Source: Gymnothorax reevesii (Eukaryota > Chordata > Actinopteri > Anguilliformes > Muraenidae). Taken from it: a DNA stretch of 64,000 bases. The translations under genes were made by a program, and so were the position numbers. The notes beneath the pieces were generated by a model. It saw nothing but the letters and a program-made list of their open reading frames with translations. It made no database searches and had not been told where the DNA came from. The DNA lies in contig CM056583.1 of NCBI GenBank assembly GCA_029721435.1, positions 58,246,120 through 58,310,119 of the forward strand. The letters are read 5' to 3'. Below, piece after piece: positions 54,331-64,000 of this stretch; position 1 is the stretch's first letter, and every line of letters starts with the position of its first letter.

Positions 54331-55549
54331 GACGGCAGCAAGGCTTGTTTCAGGCCACGTAAAAGCAGAATGTGAAAGACGTCATCACATTTGGTCTGAG
54401 GCAGTGGTCTAGTGCTGACGCTGTATTCAGACCCCATTATTAGAATGGAGACCACTAAGACTCTCTTTTCCCTGGCTGTTGAGACAAACATGCTGAGACC
54501 TTCCGCCTCAGCTAGGACCCTCCTTGGCTGAGTTGCACGGTCTTTACACCCCCCTAAAACTAATAACTGGTTATGGCACCCTGAGAGCAAAAACTGCAAT
54601 CAAAAGTTTGTGATAAAAGATGAGTGGTCTTTTACATTGCTGTGGAGGAAATTTCACCCTGTCCTCCCAATAGAATTATTTTAATTCAGCCATATTTGAA
54701 GGTTTTTCAGCATGTAATGCCGGTTTTAGTCATACCACAGTATTTCACTTGGATTTAAGTCAGGACTTGATTAGGCCACCCCAAACCCTTCATTTTGTTT
54801 ATTTTGAGTCATGGAGAAGTGGAATTGCTCGTATGCTCTAGCTCACTGTCCTGCTGCATAACCGAACTGTGTTTGAGCTTTATTTATTTATTTATTTATT
54901 TAAGGACAGCATGTGCTTACATTAATCGTTTACAGGAAACGAAGAGATGGGCACACCAGATTTAGCAGTAAGCTAATTTCCATCTGCAGTCCAACATAAA
55001 ACATAAAAACACACTATACAATAAGTAATTCAAAACATCCAGCATGACACCACATTCCTACAGTAGCCTAACGAGCTGCTCTTAATGTGTTGATCACATA
55101 ATACATCGGAGGTCTCTTTTCTAATATTCAATAATTAAAACTGTAAGAATTATAGGATATACATATAATTAAAGAAATGAAACAATACAGAGAACATAAT
55201 TATAAATTACTAAAGTACTTATAGAAGTGCAAATGAATTCCATAAAAGGAGCATAATGATACTGTTGAGTACCAACAAAGTTACAGAGATAAATACCAAC
55301 AATGGTAATTCAAAATTACAGAAATATATACCAGCAATGGTAATATGGGGTTCTGCACGGAGCAATAAATTGGCAGTGCATGTTCGGCTGTAACAACCTT
55401 AAAGCTGCAGTATACGATTTGAGAGTTTGATCATTATTAATAACCTCACTTAGATGGTGGTTATGGTCCTATAGTTCAATCTACACAATGTGAAGAGCAA
55501 AAAAAACGAAAAAAATCCATTCACTCTACTGGCTGCTAGCCTGCAGAAA

Positions 55550-55597
55550 CGTTGACCAATGTAAGCCATCCAGCCGGATGGTTTGCATTGGTCAACG
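55550..55597. repeat. 48-bp imperfect palindrome
   Basis: CGTTGACCAATGTAAGCCAT at the left and ATGGTTTGCATTGGTCAACG at the right are complementary with few mismatches, centred on CCAGCCGG. Each arm carries a CCAAT word. It lies inside the TTAA element. Confidence 0.9.
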
Positions 55598-55826
55598 TCT
55601 CTCTCCTACTCTCATCCAATCCCCTCACTCTATTTGACACTCCCCGAGAGCTTGCTCTGACTCCCCGTGCTCCGCGTTCCGCCTCGTCCCCGCCCCCTTC
55701 CGCGTTATAAACTTTTCTGCAACAAGAAAGTAGCTCGTGGCAGTAATGCACTAAGTGTTTTCAAACGGCCAACAAATATAAAAGAAGAAGTAGCTGAGTT
55801 GCAGCTTAGCAACAAGGGCTAGTAGA

Positions 55827-56003
55827 ATGGAAAAGAAAGACCGTGACAGCAGCAAGAGGCCCCTGCTTGCCCCACCGGCAAAAGATGGGAGAAAGCGTAT
55901 CTTTGCAGAGGAAAAGGCAGAGACAAAGAGGAAATGTGAGCAACGCACGACTCAAAACCGTGTAAACACCACTAGAGGAAGCTTCAGGAGGATTTGGACC
56001 TGA
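55827..56003 (+). pseudogene. 58-codon ORF fragment in the TTAA element
   Basis: MEKKDRDSSKRPLLAPPAKD, KRIFAEEKAETKRKCEQRTT, QNRVNTTRGSFRRIWT. It resembles the basic leader and the start of an RVNIG..F.RWR-type domain that I have seen in fish transposon-associated proteins. In the next frame DLKTDADTDF continues that motif, then AACAGGTAGGT at about 56032-56042 looks like a splice donor. A frameshift therefore separates ORF and domain. The function is unknown. Confidence 0.4.
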
Positions 56004-56199
56004 AAACTGATGCTGATACAGACTTTTGTTGAACAGGTAGGTAATTTTTGACTTGAATTGTGTGAGTTGTCACATAAATAACTTTTCACAAGTCTATGAC
56101 AATGCTGGCTTGTAAATATGTATTTCCGATTGATGGATGTTATTGTGAACATGTTCATTATGGCTTTTTTGAATGGCGCGCTCTCTTACTGATGCAGAA

Positions 56200-56268
56200 A
56201 CCTCCGCTCCGGATCTGCCCCGCTCCAGGTGATCCGGCTCAGAGCCGGGGCAGATCCGGAGCGGAGGT
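56200..56268. repeat. Hairpin with 23-bp perfect arms
   Basis: The arms ACCTCCGCTCCGGATCTGCC plus CCG (56200-56222) and the exact complement (56246-56268) enclose a 23-nt loop. Part of a second small stem, CCGGCTCAGAGCCGG, overlaps the loop and right arm. It is GC-rich in an AT-rich setting. Confidence 0.95.
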
Positions 56269-56635
56269 GCTTGCTATCTGGGGGGGGGTTTCTGAACAGC
56301 AAGAACATCTGGTCAAAGATAAAATATTTGCCTTTCTCAATCACGGGGATTTTTTGCTGTGTGTTTTTGCTGTTGTTCATTTATGTGGAATAAATATTGC
56401 ACTATGCAGCTGTTGAGGTTTTATCATTAGCAAGACTATCATGACAGCCTTCACTAAATATCATGGGCTTGTTATTGAGTTTGGCCGATTGTAATATTGT
56501 GAGGAAGAATCAATAGCTGTTGACATTGTAATTTACGCTAGGTTTAACGTGCATTAATAACTATAAATGTTGTTTTACCTGCGAATCCGACACGGTAAAT
56601 CTTTATTCAAGGCTGGCTCTGTGTCTATTTACTGG

Positions 56636-57056
56636 CGGTGTTCTGACAAATTTTGCTACCTATCAAAATATGCTACCTCGCGGTTCTGTGCTTGCGCTAC
56701 CTGAAATCTCGGGCTGTTTCCTCGCTCATATCTGAAGTATCTTCAAAAATCATAAAATAGATATATTTTCAGTGCGCATTTCGACCTGTAAGTGTACATG
56801 TATTTGCATGTACACGCTGGGTTTTCCTGAAAATGCAGAAATTAGATGATAATGGTGTATATGGGCATATATCTTCAAACAAACTTATCCAACTCATTAT
56901 GGCATCTGCTTTTGTTATAATAAGCTCACAAATAACAAAGTTACTATTGTAACCTGATTCATATTGCAATATCAAGGCGAAAACAAAGACTTTATGATCG
57001 CTTTGCATTACGGTAGCATTTTTTGACAAGGGAGCAAAATTTGACAGAACACTGGC
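56636..57056. mobile_element. Inverted-repeat element nested in the TTAA element
   Basis: GGTGTTCTGACAAATTTTGC, then TACCTATCAAAATATGCTACC at the left, mirrors GGTAGCATTTTTTGACAAGG, then GAGCAAAATTTGACAGAACA at the right, giving arms of about 40 bp. ACTGGC occurs at both outer edges (56631-56636 and 57051-57056), a possible target duplication. It has no ORF. Confidence 0.75.
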
Positions 57057-57439
57057 TGGCTTGTTGCTCTGGTAGAGGGGGTGTGTCTGGGAGTCTCCGG
57101 GCGGAGGGCCGCACGTGATCGGTGGGAGGGATCAGGGAGCACAGAGGGGAGGGGTGTGTGTGTGTGTGGGCGGGATGCTTTTTTCAAATTTTTCTCAACG
57201 TCTCAATCTTTCTCAACTGATTCTCAAATCGTGGACTACAGCTTTAAGATATGGACTAAATACATGGAAAAAAATCAGTGCAACAACAGAAGTTTATTTA
57301 GGCCATCCCATATATACCCAGGACAGATATCCAAAACAGCACCTCTTAATAGTACTTCAGCGCTGGCAGCACTGATTACTCAGAAGCCATCTTGCTGTTG
57401 CAAAATGGAAATTATTATAGTTTGAGTTATTTTTTATGA

Positions 57440-58490
57440 TGCCAGGGAGTCTGTTCCATTATTTGATGGCCTTATAGGAAAAGGCTGATTGAGCAAAGGC
57501 TGAACTTTGTAATGGGATTTTGAAGTCCCCTCTCGACACAGATCTTAAAGCCCTCGTTCTCACCTCAGAGCAAGGTTGTACATAATTCTTCAATGAGGGT
57601 GGAGCAGCATTGAAAATGTAATTAAATAATCAAAATGTAGTAGATTGTATTTAGAAAGGATATTACAATAGTGGGACTGTCTTGGTTTCCTGTCCAGTAT
57701 TTTCAAGGCTTGTCTGTACAATGATCTAATTGGATTTAGAGTGGTTTGACTTGTCTGAGTCCAACATGGCATACAGTATCCCATATAGGAAAGAATCATG
57801 GCACTCAAATACACCTTAGCAGCCTCTGTTGTTAGCAACATCCTAATATGACGAAAGTTAAGTTGAACTTTAGTACACCGGACATTTAAAACTCAAGCTA
57901 GTATCTAAAATAACACCTAGGTATTTAATCTCTTCAACAATTTTTAAGCTTTACCCTTTGATAAGAATGTTGGGGTACACCCTTTTATTACTTTGCTTAT
58001 TAAAATACATTGCTACCGTTTTATCCGTGTTCAGCGTAAGGCAAGCTTCAGTGAGCCACTCCGCAACTCTTTTCATTGCCACTGATAATTTGGCTGCAAC
58101 CTCGTCGGGACTTTGGCCATGAGAGAATAAAACTATCGTCTGCATACATTATTATTTCCAAATCTTTGCATACCGTGGGAAGATCGTTAATGTAGTTGGA
58201 AAACAAAAGAGGGCCGAGGACCAATCCTTGGGGCACGCCCATACTACAGGTTTGGAAAGGAGATAACTTGTTCTTAATCCCAACGCACTGGGAGCGATCA
58301 ACTTAATAGGAATGCAGCCATTTAAATATGTAGTCAGAGAGCTTGAAATTGGCTAATTTGGACAGGAGAACAGAGTGGTTCACAGTGTCAAATGCCTTAC
58401 AAAGATCTAAAAACACAGCTCTTTTTCAAGCCTATCCTTTATGACCTCGAGGAAGTAACAGGCTGTTTCCGTTGAGTGATTTGAACTTTA
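57440..58490 (-). pseudogene. LINE reverse transcriptase fragment
   Basis: Read from about 58490: HSTETACYFLEVIKDRLEKE, LCKAFDTVNHSVLLSKLANF (catalytic Asp), GVPQGLVLGPLLF, MYADD (catalytic box), then after a frameshift FSHGQSPDEVAAKLSVAMKR, WLTEACLTLNTDKTVAMYFN, and a C-terminal part MILSYMGYCMPCWTQTSQTT, YRQALKILDRKPRQSHYCNI. This is a non-LTR RT. The wording near and after YADD resembles I-group (Nimb-like) elements of fish, but the clade is not certain. Stops and a frameshift at about 58130 disable it. Confidence 0.88.
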
Positions 58491-58521
58491 GTGATTAGCT
58501 TTAGGTTGCGAACTGATTGCC

Positions 58522-60554
58522 TGACATTTTCAGTCAAGTTTTGTCATTCTGCCAGTTGTGTTCAGTTATGCTTGGTTTATATCATGTACTTATTTGAGTA
58601 GTTTTCATTTTCCTGTTTATTTCATTTAGTCTCCTTCATGTTTCTATATTCCCTCACCTTCCCTGATCTGTTTTCTTCATTTGTATTTGTAGCCATGCCC
58701 TCTCGTGCTGTTCCACTGAGTCTCACTTGTTTCCTTGATTAGCTCCCTGCCTGTCTCTTCACCTGCCTTTGTGTCAGTGTTCTGGGAATCTTTCCCTTCA
58801 ATTTTTTTTAATTTCTTTGTTGTAATTATTTCAGTTCTGTTAGATTTCCACTTGTCTTTGTTCCCATTAACTCTCCCTGCTAGCTTTTCCCCACTCTGTT
58901 TCTTAATTACTTAGTTCATTGTCTAATTTCTTACCACAACTCTTACATGCTTCCTAGTTTTCCTGGATACCTGTATCACTCCCTCGTTTGTTCTCACCTT
59001 CTTATAGCCTCTGTATGCCCGTTTCCTTTGCAAGTTTGTTGCCTTTTCCATGGCACTTTCGAGCATGTGTATTTTCCAGTGTTGTTTCCTCATTCTGATC
59101 TGTTCCCATGTTTGCTTCAGTCCTTAGTGTATTGTTATCTCCTGGTTTTGACTTTGGCTTTTTTTGTGACCTCGATTTGGATTAACCTTCTGCGCTTCAA
59201 GTGTTGTATTGCGATCAGGAACCAGATGCGAGAACCAGGAAGTGCAGTAGAGCTTGTTTTTTTGGTAAAGGGGGGGGGTGACCCCCGCAGAGCAAAAGGC
59301 AACAGTACAAAGTCCACAATCCAAAAGTCGAAATCCAATTGAGCAAAAATAGTATCAAAAACCAGGGCAGCAATCACAGTAATCGTAGTTGGACAGAAAT
59401 GGGTCTGGTACACAGGAATAGTACTATCAGAGAGACAAGCCAGAATCCACAGGACGTAATCCGAATCGTTACCAGGGCAGCAAACAGATCTCGTAGTCGG
59501 GCAGAAAAATGGTTAAAACACACAGATGCAACAGTAATCCAAAATTACAAAGGCAAAAATCAAAAGTCGGGCAATCCAGTCAGAAAGATAAACACTGAGA
59601 AATCAAGGCAAGAAACGTGGCATGAGAAAACTAGGGAGAACAATCTGACAAGAGAGTGAACCAAACAGACATCTTATATACACATCCGGGGTAAACACAT
59701 GACCAGGGAGAACAGGTGCAATCAATGGTAACAATGATCAGGGAGAGACACATGAGGAATAAACTAATTAGATGAATTTGGCTGTAGCCAAAACGCTGAG
59801 AGGGATCACAAGACAAACCGAAGTACAAAACAACAGCTCCGGTTAAGGAGTACTAAAGTGCCAAGATAAAAGAAAAGGAAAGCACAAAGTATAAGTGGAA
59901 ATCCACAGAAACTTGAAGCAGAGATAATTAGGGATAGGCAAGGAGGCGGAGATTAGAATTGAGCGACTGCTGAGAGATCGTTAGTCAATTAGTATGTGCA
60001 GCTATACAATCCCGAGTGCCTGTTAAAAAGTTAGTAAAAAATATACAAGATTAGTGTGGTTAGTAATTAGCAAAAACAATAAACTGTTAGTATGTGTAGT
60101 AAGACAGTAAAAGAGAGAGGAAGGAGGAACACGAGATAATGAAAGAAGATTGAAACCCAGAAACCAATAAATCACCTGAATGAGTGGCATGCAAGACAAG
60201 GGACCGTGAGCAAAGATACACACATGACAAGACAGGGGAGACAAAGTGCAAAGCATGGAAATGAAAACATGGCATGGAAAACTGAATTATCTAAACATGA
60301 AAAATAATAACAAGAAATCTAAATACCAGGAACACAATACACAATACTAAGAATGGTCATAAGGCAGGCAATGGTCACTAAACACAAAAAGCATACATGG
60401 CTAAGCCAGGCACAGAACTTAAACATGACATCAGAATGCACAGATCACAACATCAAGTTACCTGCCTGTTACTATCCTGGACTGCCTGACCCTGATTTTG
60501 ATCAAAATAAATCTGTTTTCGCCATCTTGCTTCAGTCTAAGCTTGAATATGTCA
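58522..60554 (+). mobile_element. Solo LTR of family X, inserted in the Tc1 and itself interrupted
   Basis: It starts TGACATTTTCAGTCAAG and ends CTTGAATATGTCA, so TG...CA with partly inverted ends. AATAAA at 60506-60511 near the right end gives a plus orientation. Tc1 sequence resumes at 60555. The flanking bases (TGCC left, GGCC right) fit a decayed short target duplication. Without the nested LTR and its duplication it is about 777 bp. CT-rich U3-like DNA fits a gypsy-type LTR, but there is no coding part to prove it. Confidence 0.75.
59202..60452 (-). mobile_element. Solo LTR of the gypsy C family, TSD TCAAG
   Basis: On the minus strand it runs TGTTGTGATCTGTG to GCAATACAACA, perfect TGTTGT/ACAACA ends. 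The duplication TCAAG is exact at 59197-59201 and 60453-60457. It aligns end to end with the LTR at 44668-45875, including the TATATAAG box. AATAAA is changed to AAAAAA. At 1251 bp it is complete. The internal region is absent, as expected after LTR-LTR recombination. Confidence 0.95.
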
Positions 60555-60806
60555 GGCCAGGACAATCTCCCTCAGGATTTTCTGGTAGAAAACAGAATTC
60601 ATGATTTCAGCCATTTTGGCAGGTCACCCTGGTCCTGAAGCAGCAAAGCAGCCCCAGACCATCAAACTGTCACCACCATCTTTGACTGTTGATATGATTT
60701 TCTTATTGTAAAATGCTGTGTTAGCTCTAAGCCAGATGTTACGGGACCCATGTCTTCCCAGAAGTTCCACTTTTGACTCATCGGTCCACAGAATATCATC
60801 CTAGAC

Positions 60807-61489
60807 TAAAACTACGTCTTACAATGGTCGCCTATTTGTGTAACATAAGTCAGCTCCGCTGACCGTTTTACTGTTGTAGATAGCTGCAAGACTTCAATCG
60901 CGCTAACTAGCCTTAAATTTTGTCATTATGTAGTGAAAGGTGACTTGATGTAAACATAAGCTACAGATCCTTTATTAAAACTAGACAGTCAGGTTGGCTG
61001 CGACCGCATGGGTTTAGCCCCCGAAAGCCAGCTTCTCTCCTTTTTGCGCATTATCCACAAGAAAGTGTCTATGCAGATGGACGCGGATGCGGACGCGGCG
61101 GTGGCAACGGAGACGACACGTGAATCCATAGGAGCTGCCCGGCTTAGTCCGGGGGCTACAATTATCAGAGACCTATGTTTTAAGATCTGCTTCAACATTT
61201 TACAGTATATGTCTATATTCCTTGTTAGTCTGACGCTGTGAGCAGGAGGCAGAGGCAGTTGGTAACGCCCATACACTCTGGAATAGGTATGCTGGAGGAG
61301 ATGTTTTTTTCTCCTGATCTCCCTCTCATCAGTGTTTATTGGGAGCTCATGTTCAACAATCCATATTTAAATGGAACATTTTAGTGAAAACGTATTGTCG
61401 CTTTAAAGGTCATCTGGATGTTACTACTTATCATACCATAAAGGAAAGCACATAGTCCTCTGGCTTCCACTATTCCTTCATTTCATGTC
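60807..61489. other. Non-coding, nothing firm
   Basis: No gene or classified repeat is visible. 61070-61170 is locally GC-rich (GGACGCGGATGCGGACGCGG), with a short stem AGCCCCCGAAAGCC-type motif at 61016. Confidence 0.35.
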
Positions 61490-62925
61490 ATTTATTTATT
61501 TATTTATTAATGAACCTCAATTAGGAGAAATACATAGATTAGTAGTAAAACAATCAGACAATACAATACAATACAAGTACACAAATACGATAACAGATTA
61601 ATCTTAAAACACTTTAACAAGGGGACGAGCAGGCCAGGGTTCTGAAGAATTAAATTGATTAAAATTTTCAATTTGAGTTAAAAATTTTAATGTGTCAACC
61701 ACACCATCTTCCTTATCCGCCTCCAACTTGGGGCAATGGCCACCAATACCAACCTTAACAGGATTAAATGAAAAACTGATAAAATGATCTAGGAGAGTTC
61801 CCGGCGCGATGTTATGACTTGAAAATAAAAAAAAAAGAAAACCAGCAATGACAACTTAAATTTATTCTTCACTGATTAAAAAAAAAAAAAAAAAAAAAAA
61901 CACACAACTTCTACAAATAATCCACCGTTCAATCCTATAATAACACTAATGCCACTATGTAATTCTGTTGCCAAAACAAAACTCTGCTTCTGGTGACCAA
62001 AATCACAGCATTGATATAGACTAGCAACATTCTGGAAAGATCTACAGGATTCCTGGGTGATCCCGCCCCCTCAAGGCAAGAAGAAGCCAGAAACCTCAAG
62101 AAAGCTCTAGTCTATTTCCTCACAAAGAAGTGGTATTACACAGATCATGTTTTGCTACAAACAGACCACCAGAGGGTGCTAATGAACAAAATAAATAGCT
62201 GACGAGCAAGGCAGCAAAAACAGCATGTAACAAATCTCCATTTACAAATGATATACAGTGCTTTACATAAATACTCATACATAACAATTAGCTGATCATT
62301 TAAAAGATAGTTTGCAAGAAAAAATGAGTTCAGAGATCTGGCTGAAGTACCAGAGGCAAAAACACCTCTATATCGGGAGCAAACACGTTTCTCCAGGTTC
62401 TCCTCAACACGATCGATACCAAGAGCTTCAAGAAGTTTTGAGTGATGGGATCTCTTGTTGAAACCACAAACCCGCTTCATTATTTCGCCTTGGATACTAT
62501 CCATATCTTCAGCTCTTCATGTCCAATATTCAGGCATTCAGTGCCAAACATAAGTGTCAGTTGAACAACAGAATTAAACAAAAATGTTTTGGCCTCAGTG
62601 GACAGACCAGGATAGGAGAAGACCTTTGGGGCCAGACCAAAAGTAGCCTTTATCGCTGGCTGTGTGCGCTTATTCACGTGAGCCATTACCTTACCATCCG
62701 CGTTAAAGGTTACACCCAGAATTTCAAAGGAATCAGGTTGAGTCATCGTGTTGTCTCCCTGACACCAAGTTGGGCTTGACTTAAAGCAATTTGCTCCAAT
62801 AATAGACTTTCTTTTATGTTTGAAGGGAGTAGGACTCATTTGTTTCAGCCTTAGTGAAAAGCTAAATTGTTGAATTGTCCTCTCATACATACTACATGAT
62901 GGTATCGCAAAGAGCGAAATATCCA
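61490..62925 (-). mobile_element. Second 5'-truncated LINE
   Basis: The 3' tail on the minus strand is the (AAAT)n at 61492-61511. Coding remnants run from about 62895 to 62310. A pure A run of about 24 at 61877-61901 lies inside the 3' UTR. Confidence 0.75.
62310..62895 (-). pseudogene. LINE RT C-terminal fragment
   Basis: Frame one gives PTWCQGDNTMTQPDSFEILG, VTFNADGKVMAHVNKRTQPA, TFGLAPKVFSYPGLSTEAKT, FLFNSVVQLTLMFGTECLNI. It overlaps a second frame with DSIQGEIMKRVCGFNKRSHH, SKLLEALGIDRVEENLEKRV. The LGV.....K..HV..R.. and IQ..I.K...G.. phrases are typical of the region after the RT palm in LINEs. A frameshift sits at about 62505. The clade is not assigned. The codons upstream of 62926 belong to a SINE fragment. 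Confidence 0.75.
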
Positions 62926-63003
62926 TTCTTCCATCCATTATCTGAACTGCCTCTTCCTCATTAATGTCACAGAGGAGCTGGAGCCTGCTGACCATGGTTG
63001 AAG
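62926..63003 (+). mobile_element. Fish SINE-type fragment
   Basis: CATTCTTCCATCCATTATCT, GAACTGCCTCTTCCTCATT, AATGTCACAGAGGAGCTGGA, GCCTGCTGACCATGGTTG matches the CATCCATT...GAGCC repeat seen at 3705 and 48430. It is truncated. Confidence 0.6.
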
Positions 63004-63365
63004 GTCTAAGAATAGGCAATAATTTTAAGCATAATCATCACAAGGGTCATATTTGATAACTATATTACTGAATAACACTTAAACAAGAAGAATTAAGTGA
63101 CAGCCATACTCACACATCCATTTTGTATCAGCACACCCCATTTTATGGTTTACAACAGTCGGTTGATGCAAGTGTTAAGATGAAGATGTTGCCGGTGTCG
63201 ACACATCCTGGTTTTTCAATGAATGTTGGTCATACCCTTGGGCAAATTTCAGCAAATTCCATTGATGTGTTATGGCCAAGAACTTTGTCAAATGTACCGT
63301 CGTTTACACACGTGGCAGTTGTAAATCTCCATTTCAGAACATATTCTTTGAACAAACATCAGTAA
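63004..63365. other. Non-coding, nothing recognised
   Basis: No gene or repeat signature is visible. Confidence 0.4.
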
Positions 63366-64000
63366 GGTACAATTCAGGAACTACATGCGAGAGACACTAA
63401 TCCAAAAAACGTATCCCTTTAATGGCTTTAATCCGAGTCAAAGCCAAAAAACACAAGAATTGCCAAGCCATAATACGAAATCCAAACACAGTGTCGACTA
63501 CACAGGCAGGGGTCAGAACCAGTAAGACAGATGAGCAAAGGTGCAAATACGATAAGCAAAAAGTCGTAGTCGAACAAATCCAAGGGTCATACACAGGGCA
63601 TCCAAACACAGAAATCGTAGTCATACAAAAAGGGTCAAAATCCAAAAAGACAAAACAGTACAAAAAGGGCAAGGCAAGAATCATAGTCGGACAAACCAGT
63701 AGAAGAAAAATATTACTCAGTGGCATTCAAGGTGCTCTGCACAATGAAATATTGATCAACGTTCTGACAAGGAGCTGATTGTGAAAAGACTGCTTAAATA
63801 GACGAGAGGGAAGTCACATGCTATGCAGAAAACAGGTTAACTGGATCAGACTATTTACAACGGGAGAATCACACGAGGGAAACCCTAACCACAAAAATTG
63901 GCGAAAGCCAAGACACGGACGGGAATCACACAGACAGCCTATGACATTTAAACAGCTGCGGTCAAGGAGTTCTAAGTGCACAGATAACGAGCGCAGGAAA
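63366..64000 (-). mobile_element. LTR of family Y, second copy, running off the window
   Basis: It aligns with the LTR at 18687-20725 from CAATTCAGGAACTACATGC to GAAACCCTAACCACAAAAAT, TGGCGAAA. It lacks the hAT: the target ATTGATCA is present once at 63751-63758 in GAAATATTGATCAACG. Beyond about 63905 the two copies diverge, and the window ends before a second boundary. It may be a solo LTR or the end of a longer element. Confidence 0.85.

Larger units (their letters stand above)
55399..57247. mobile_element. TTAA-flanked DNA transposon inside the LINE
   Basis: TTAA lies at 55399-55402 and 57244-57247. The termini are AGCTGCAGTATACGATTTGA and AGCTGTAGTCCACGATTTGA read inwards, 18 of 20 matching. 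TTAA targets are used by piggyBac and Kolobok superfamilies. The ends do not begin CCC as piggyBac does, so Kolobok or an allied group is more likely. No transposase is visible. It includes a GC-rich promoter-like region (55620-55710), a short ORF (55827-56003), two strong palindromes and another inverted-repeat element. Confidence 0.85.
54883..58496 (-). mobile_element. 5'-truncated LINE inserted in the Tc1
   Basis: The insertion is bordered by the duplication AGCTTTA (54876-54882 and 58497-58503). Its 3' end on the minus strand is a (TAAA)n tail at 54883-54902. The 5' end falls inside the RT domain, as usual for target-primed insertion. A TTAA element (55399-57247) has landed in its 3' part, so the LINE itself is about 1.77 kb. 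Confidence 0.9.
54598..60806 (-). mobile_element. Tc1-like transposon broken into three pieces
   Basis: The pieces are 54598-54882, 58497-58521 and 60555-60806. Read on the minus strand from the right, 60806-60555 gives ILWTDESKVELLGRHGSRNI, STVKDGGDSLMVWGCFAASG and VFYQKILREIVL. The middle scrap carries the next bases. 54882-54598 gives LKHSSVMQQDSELEHTS (for QQDNDPKHTS, the catalytic segment) and LKINKMKGLGWPNQ. Together they are the catalytic half of a Tc1 transposase, in order and with nothing lost but the junction bases. Two insertions separate the pieces. The DNA-binding half and both termini are missing, and stops are present. Confidence 0.92.

Overview
This window looks like intergenic or intronic DNA from a ray-finned (teleost-type) fish. 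I see no operons, no bacterial-style gene density and no complete host gene. Nearly everything recognisable is transposon-derived, and the mix is typical of fish: Ty3/gypsy chromoviruses, several Tc1-like transposons, hAT and piggyBac elements, a TTAA-flanked DNA transposon, 5'-truncated LINEs, a 5S-rRNA-derived SINE, tRNA-type SINE fragments, foldback MITEs and long microsatellites. The assignment to fish is inferred from these families, because no host protein supports it.

Layout. 0.6-2.1 kb holds the minus-strand RNase H/integrase of a gypsy element (A), followed by a Tc1 remnant (2.2-2.9 kb) and a LINE tail. 3.1-8.2 kb is mostly unannotatable AT-rich DNA. 8.2-11.5 kb is a second, heavily deleted minus-strand gypsy (B) of the same family as A, then a short inverted-repeat element. 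11.9-18.7 kb is mostly unique-looking DNA with a MITE candidate, a 5S SINE and an ATTGG-rich minisatellite. 18.7-20.7 kb is a solo LTR (5-bp TSD) split by a non-autonomous hAT (8-bp TSD). 21-28 kb has a long TG tract, an unclassified repeat, Harbinger, MITE and Tc1 pieces. 28.1-36.8 kb is bounded by two inverted copies of one repeat and encloses a defective piggyBac (31.1-32.8 kb) and a Tc1 (34.1-35.3 kb). 40.8-45.9 kb is a plus-strand chromovirus (C) with gag, protease, RT, RNase H, integrase, chromodomain and a 3' LTR, disabled by stops, frameshifts and deletions. 50.5-53.1 kb is a hAT element with a perfect 8-bp TSD, carrying a 426-codon ORF that contains 37 tandem 9-residue repeats. 54.6-60.8 kb is a nest of insertions: a Tc1 is split by a LINE and by a solo LTR. 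The LINE carries a TTAA element, which holds a further inverted-repeat element, and the solo LTR carries a second solo LTR of the family of element C. The window ends with a LINE RT fragment and a second copy of the 18.7-kb LTR, whose unoccupied target site confirms the hAT boundaries.

No genes work together here in a pathway sense. The main interest is the insertion history, which target-site duplications make readable, the repeat-bearing hAT ORF, and transposon-borne sequences that match vertebrate regulatory motifs (ERE-like palindromes in the piggyBac, CTCF-like cores in the inverted repeat pair). Family names come from recognising motifs and from familiarity with these families. No database search was possible.
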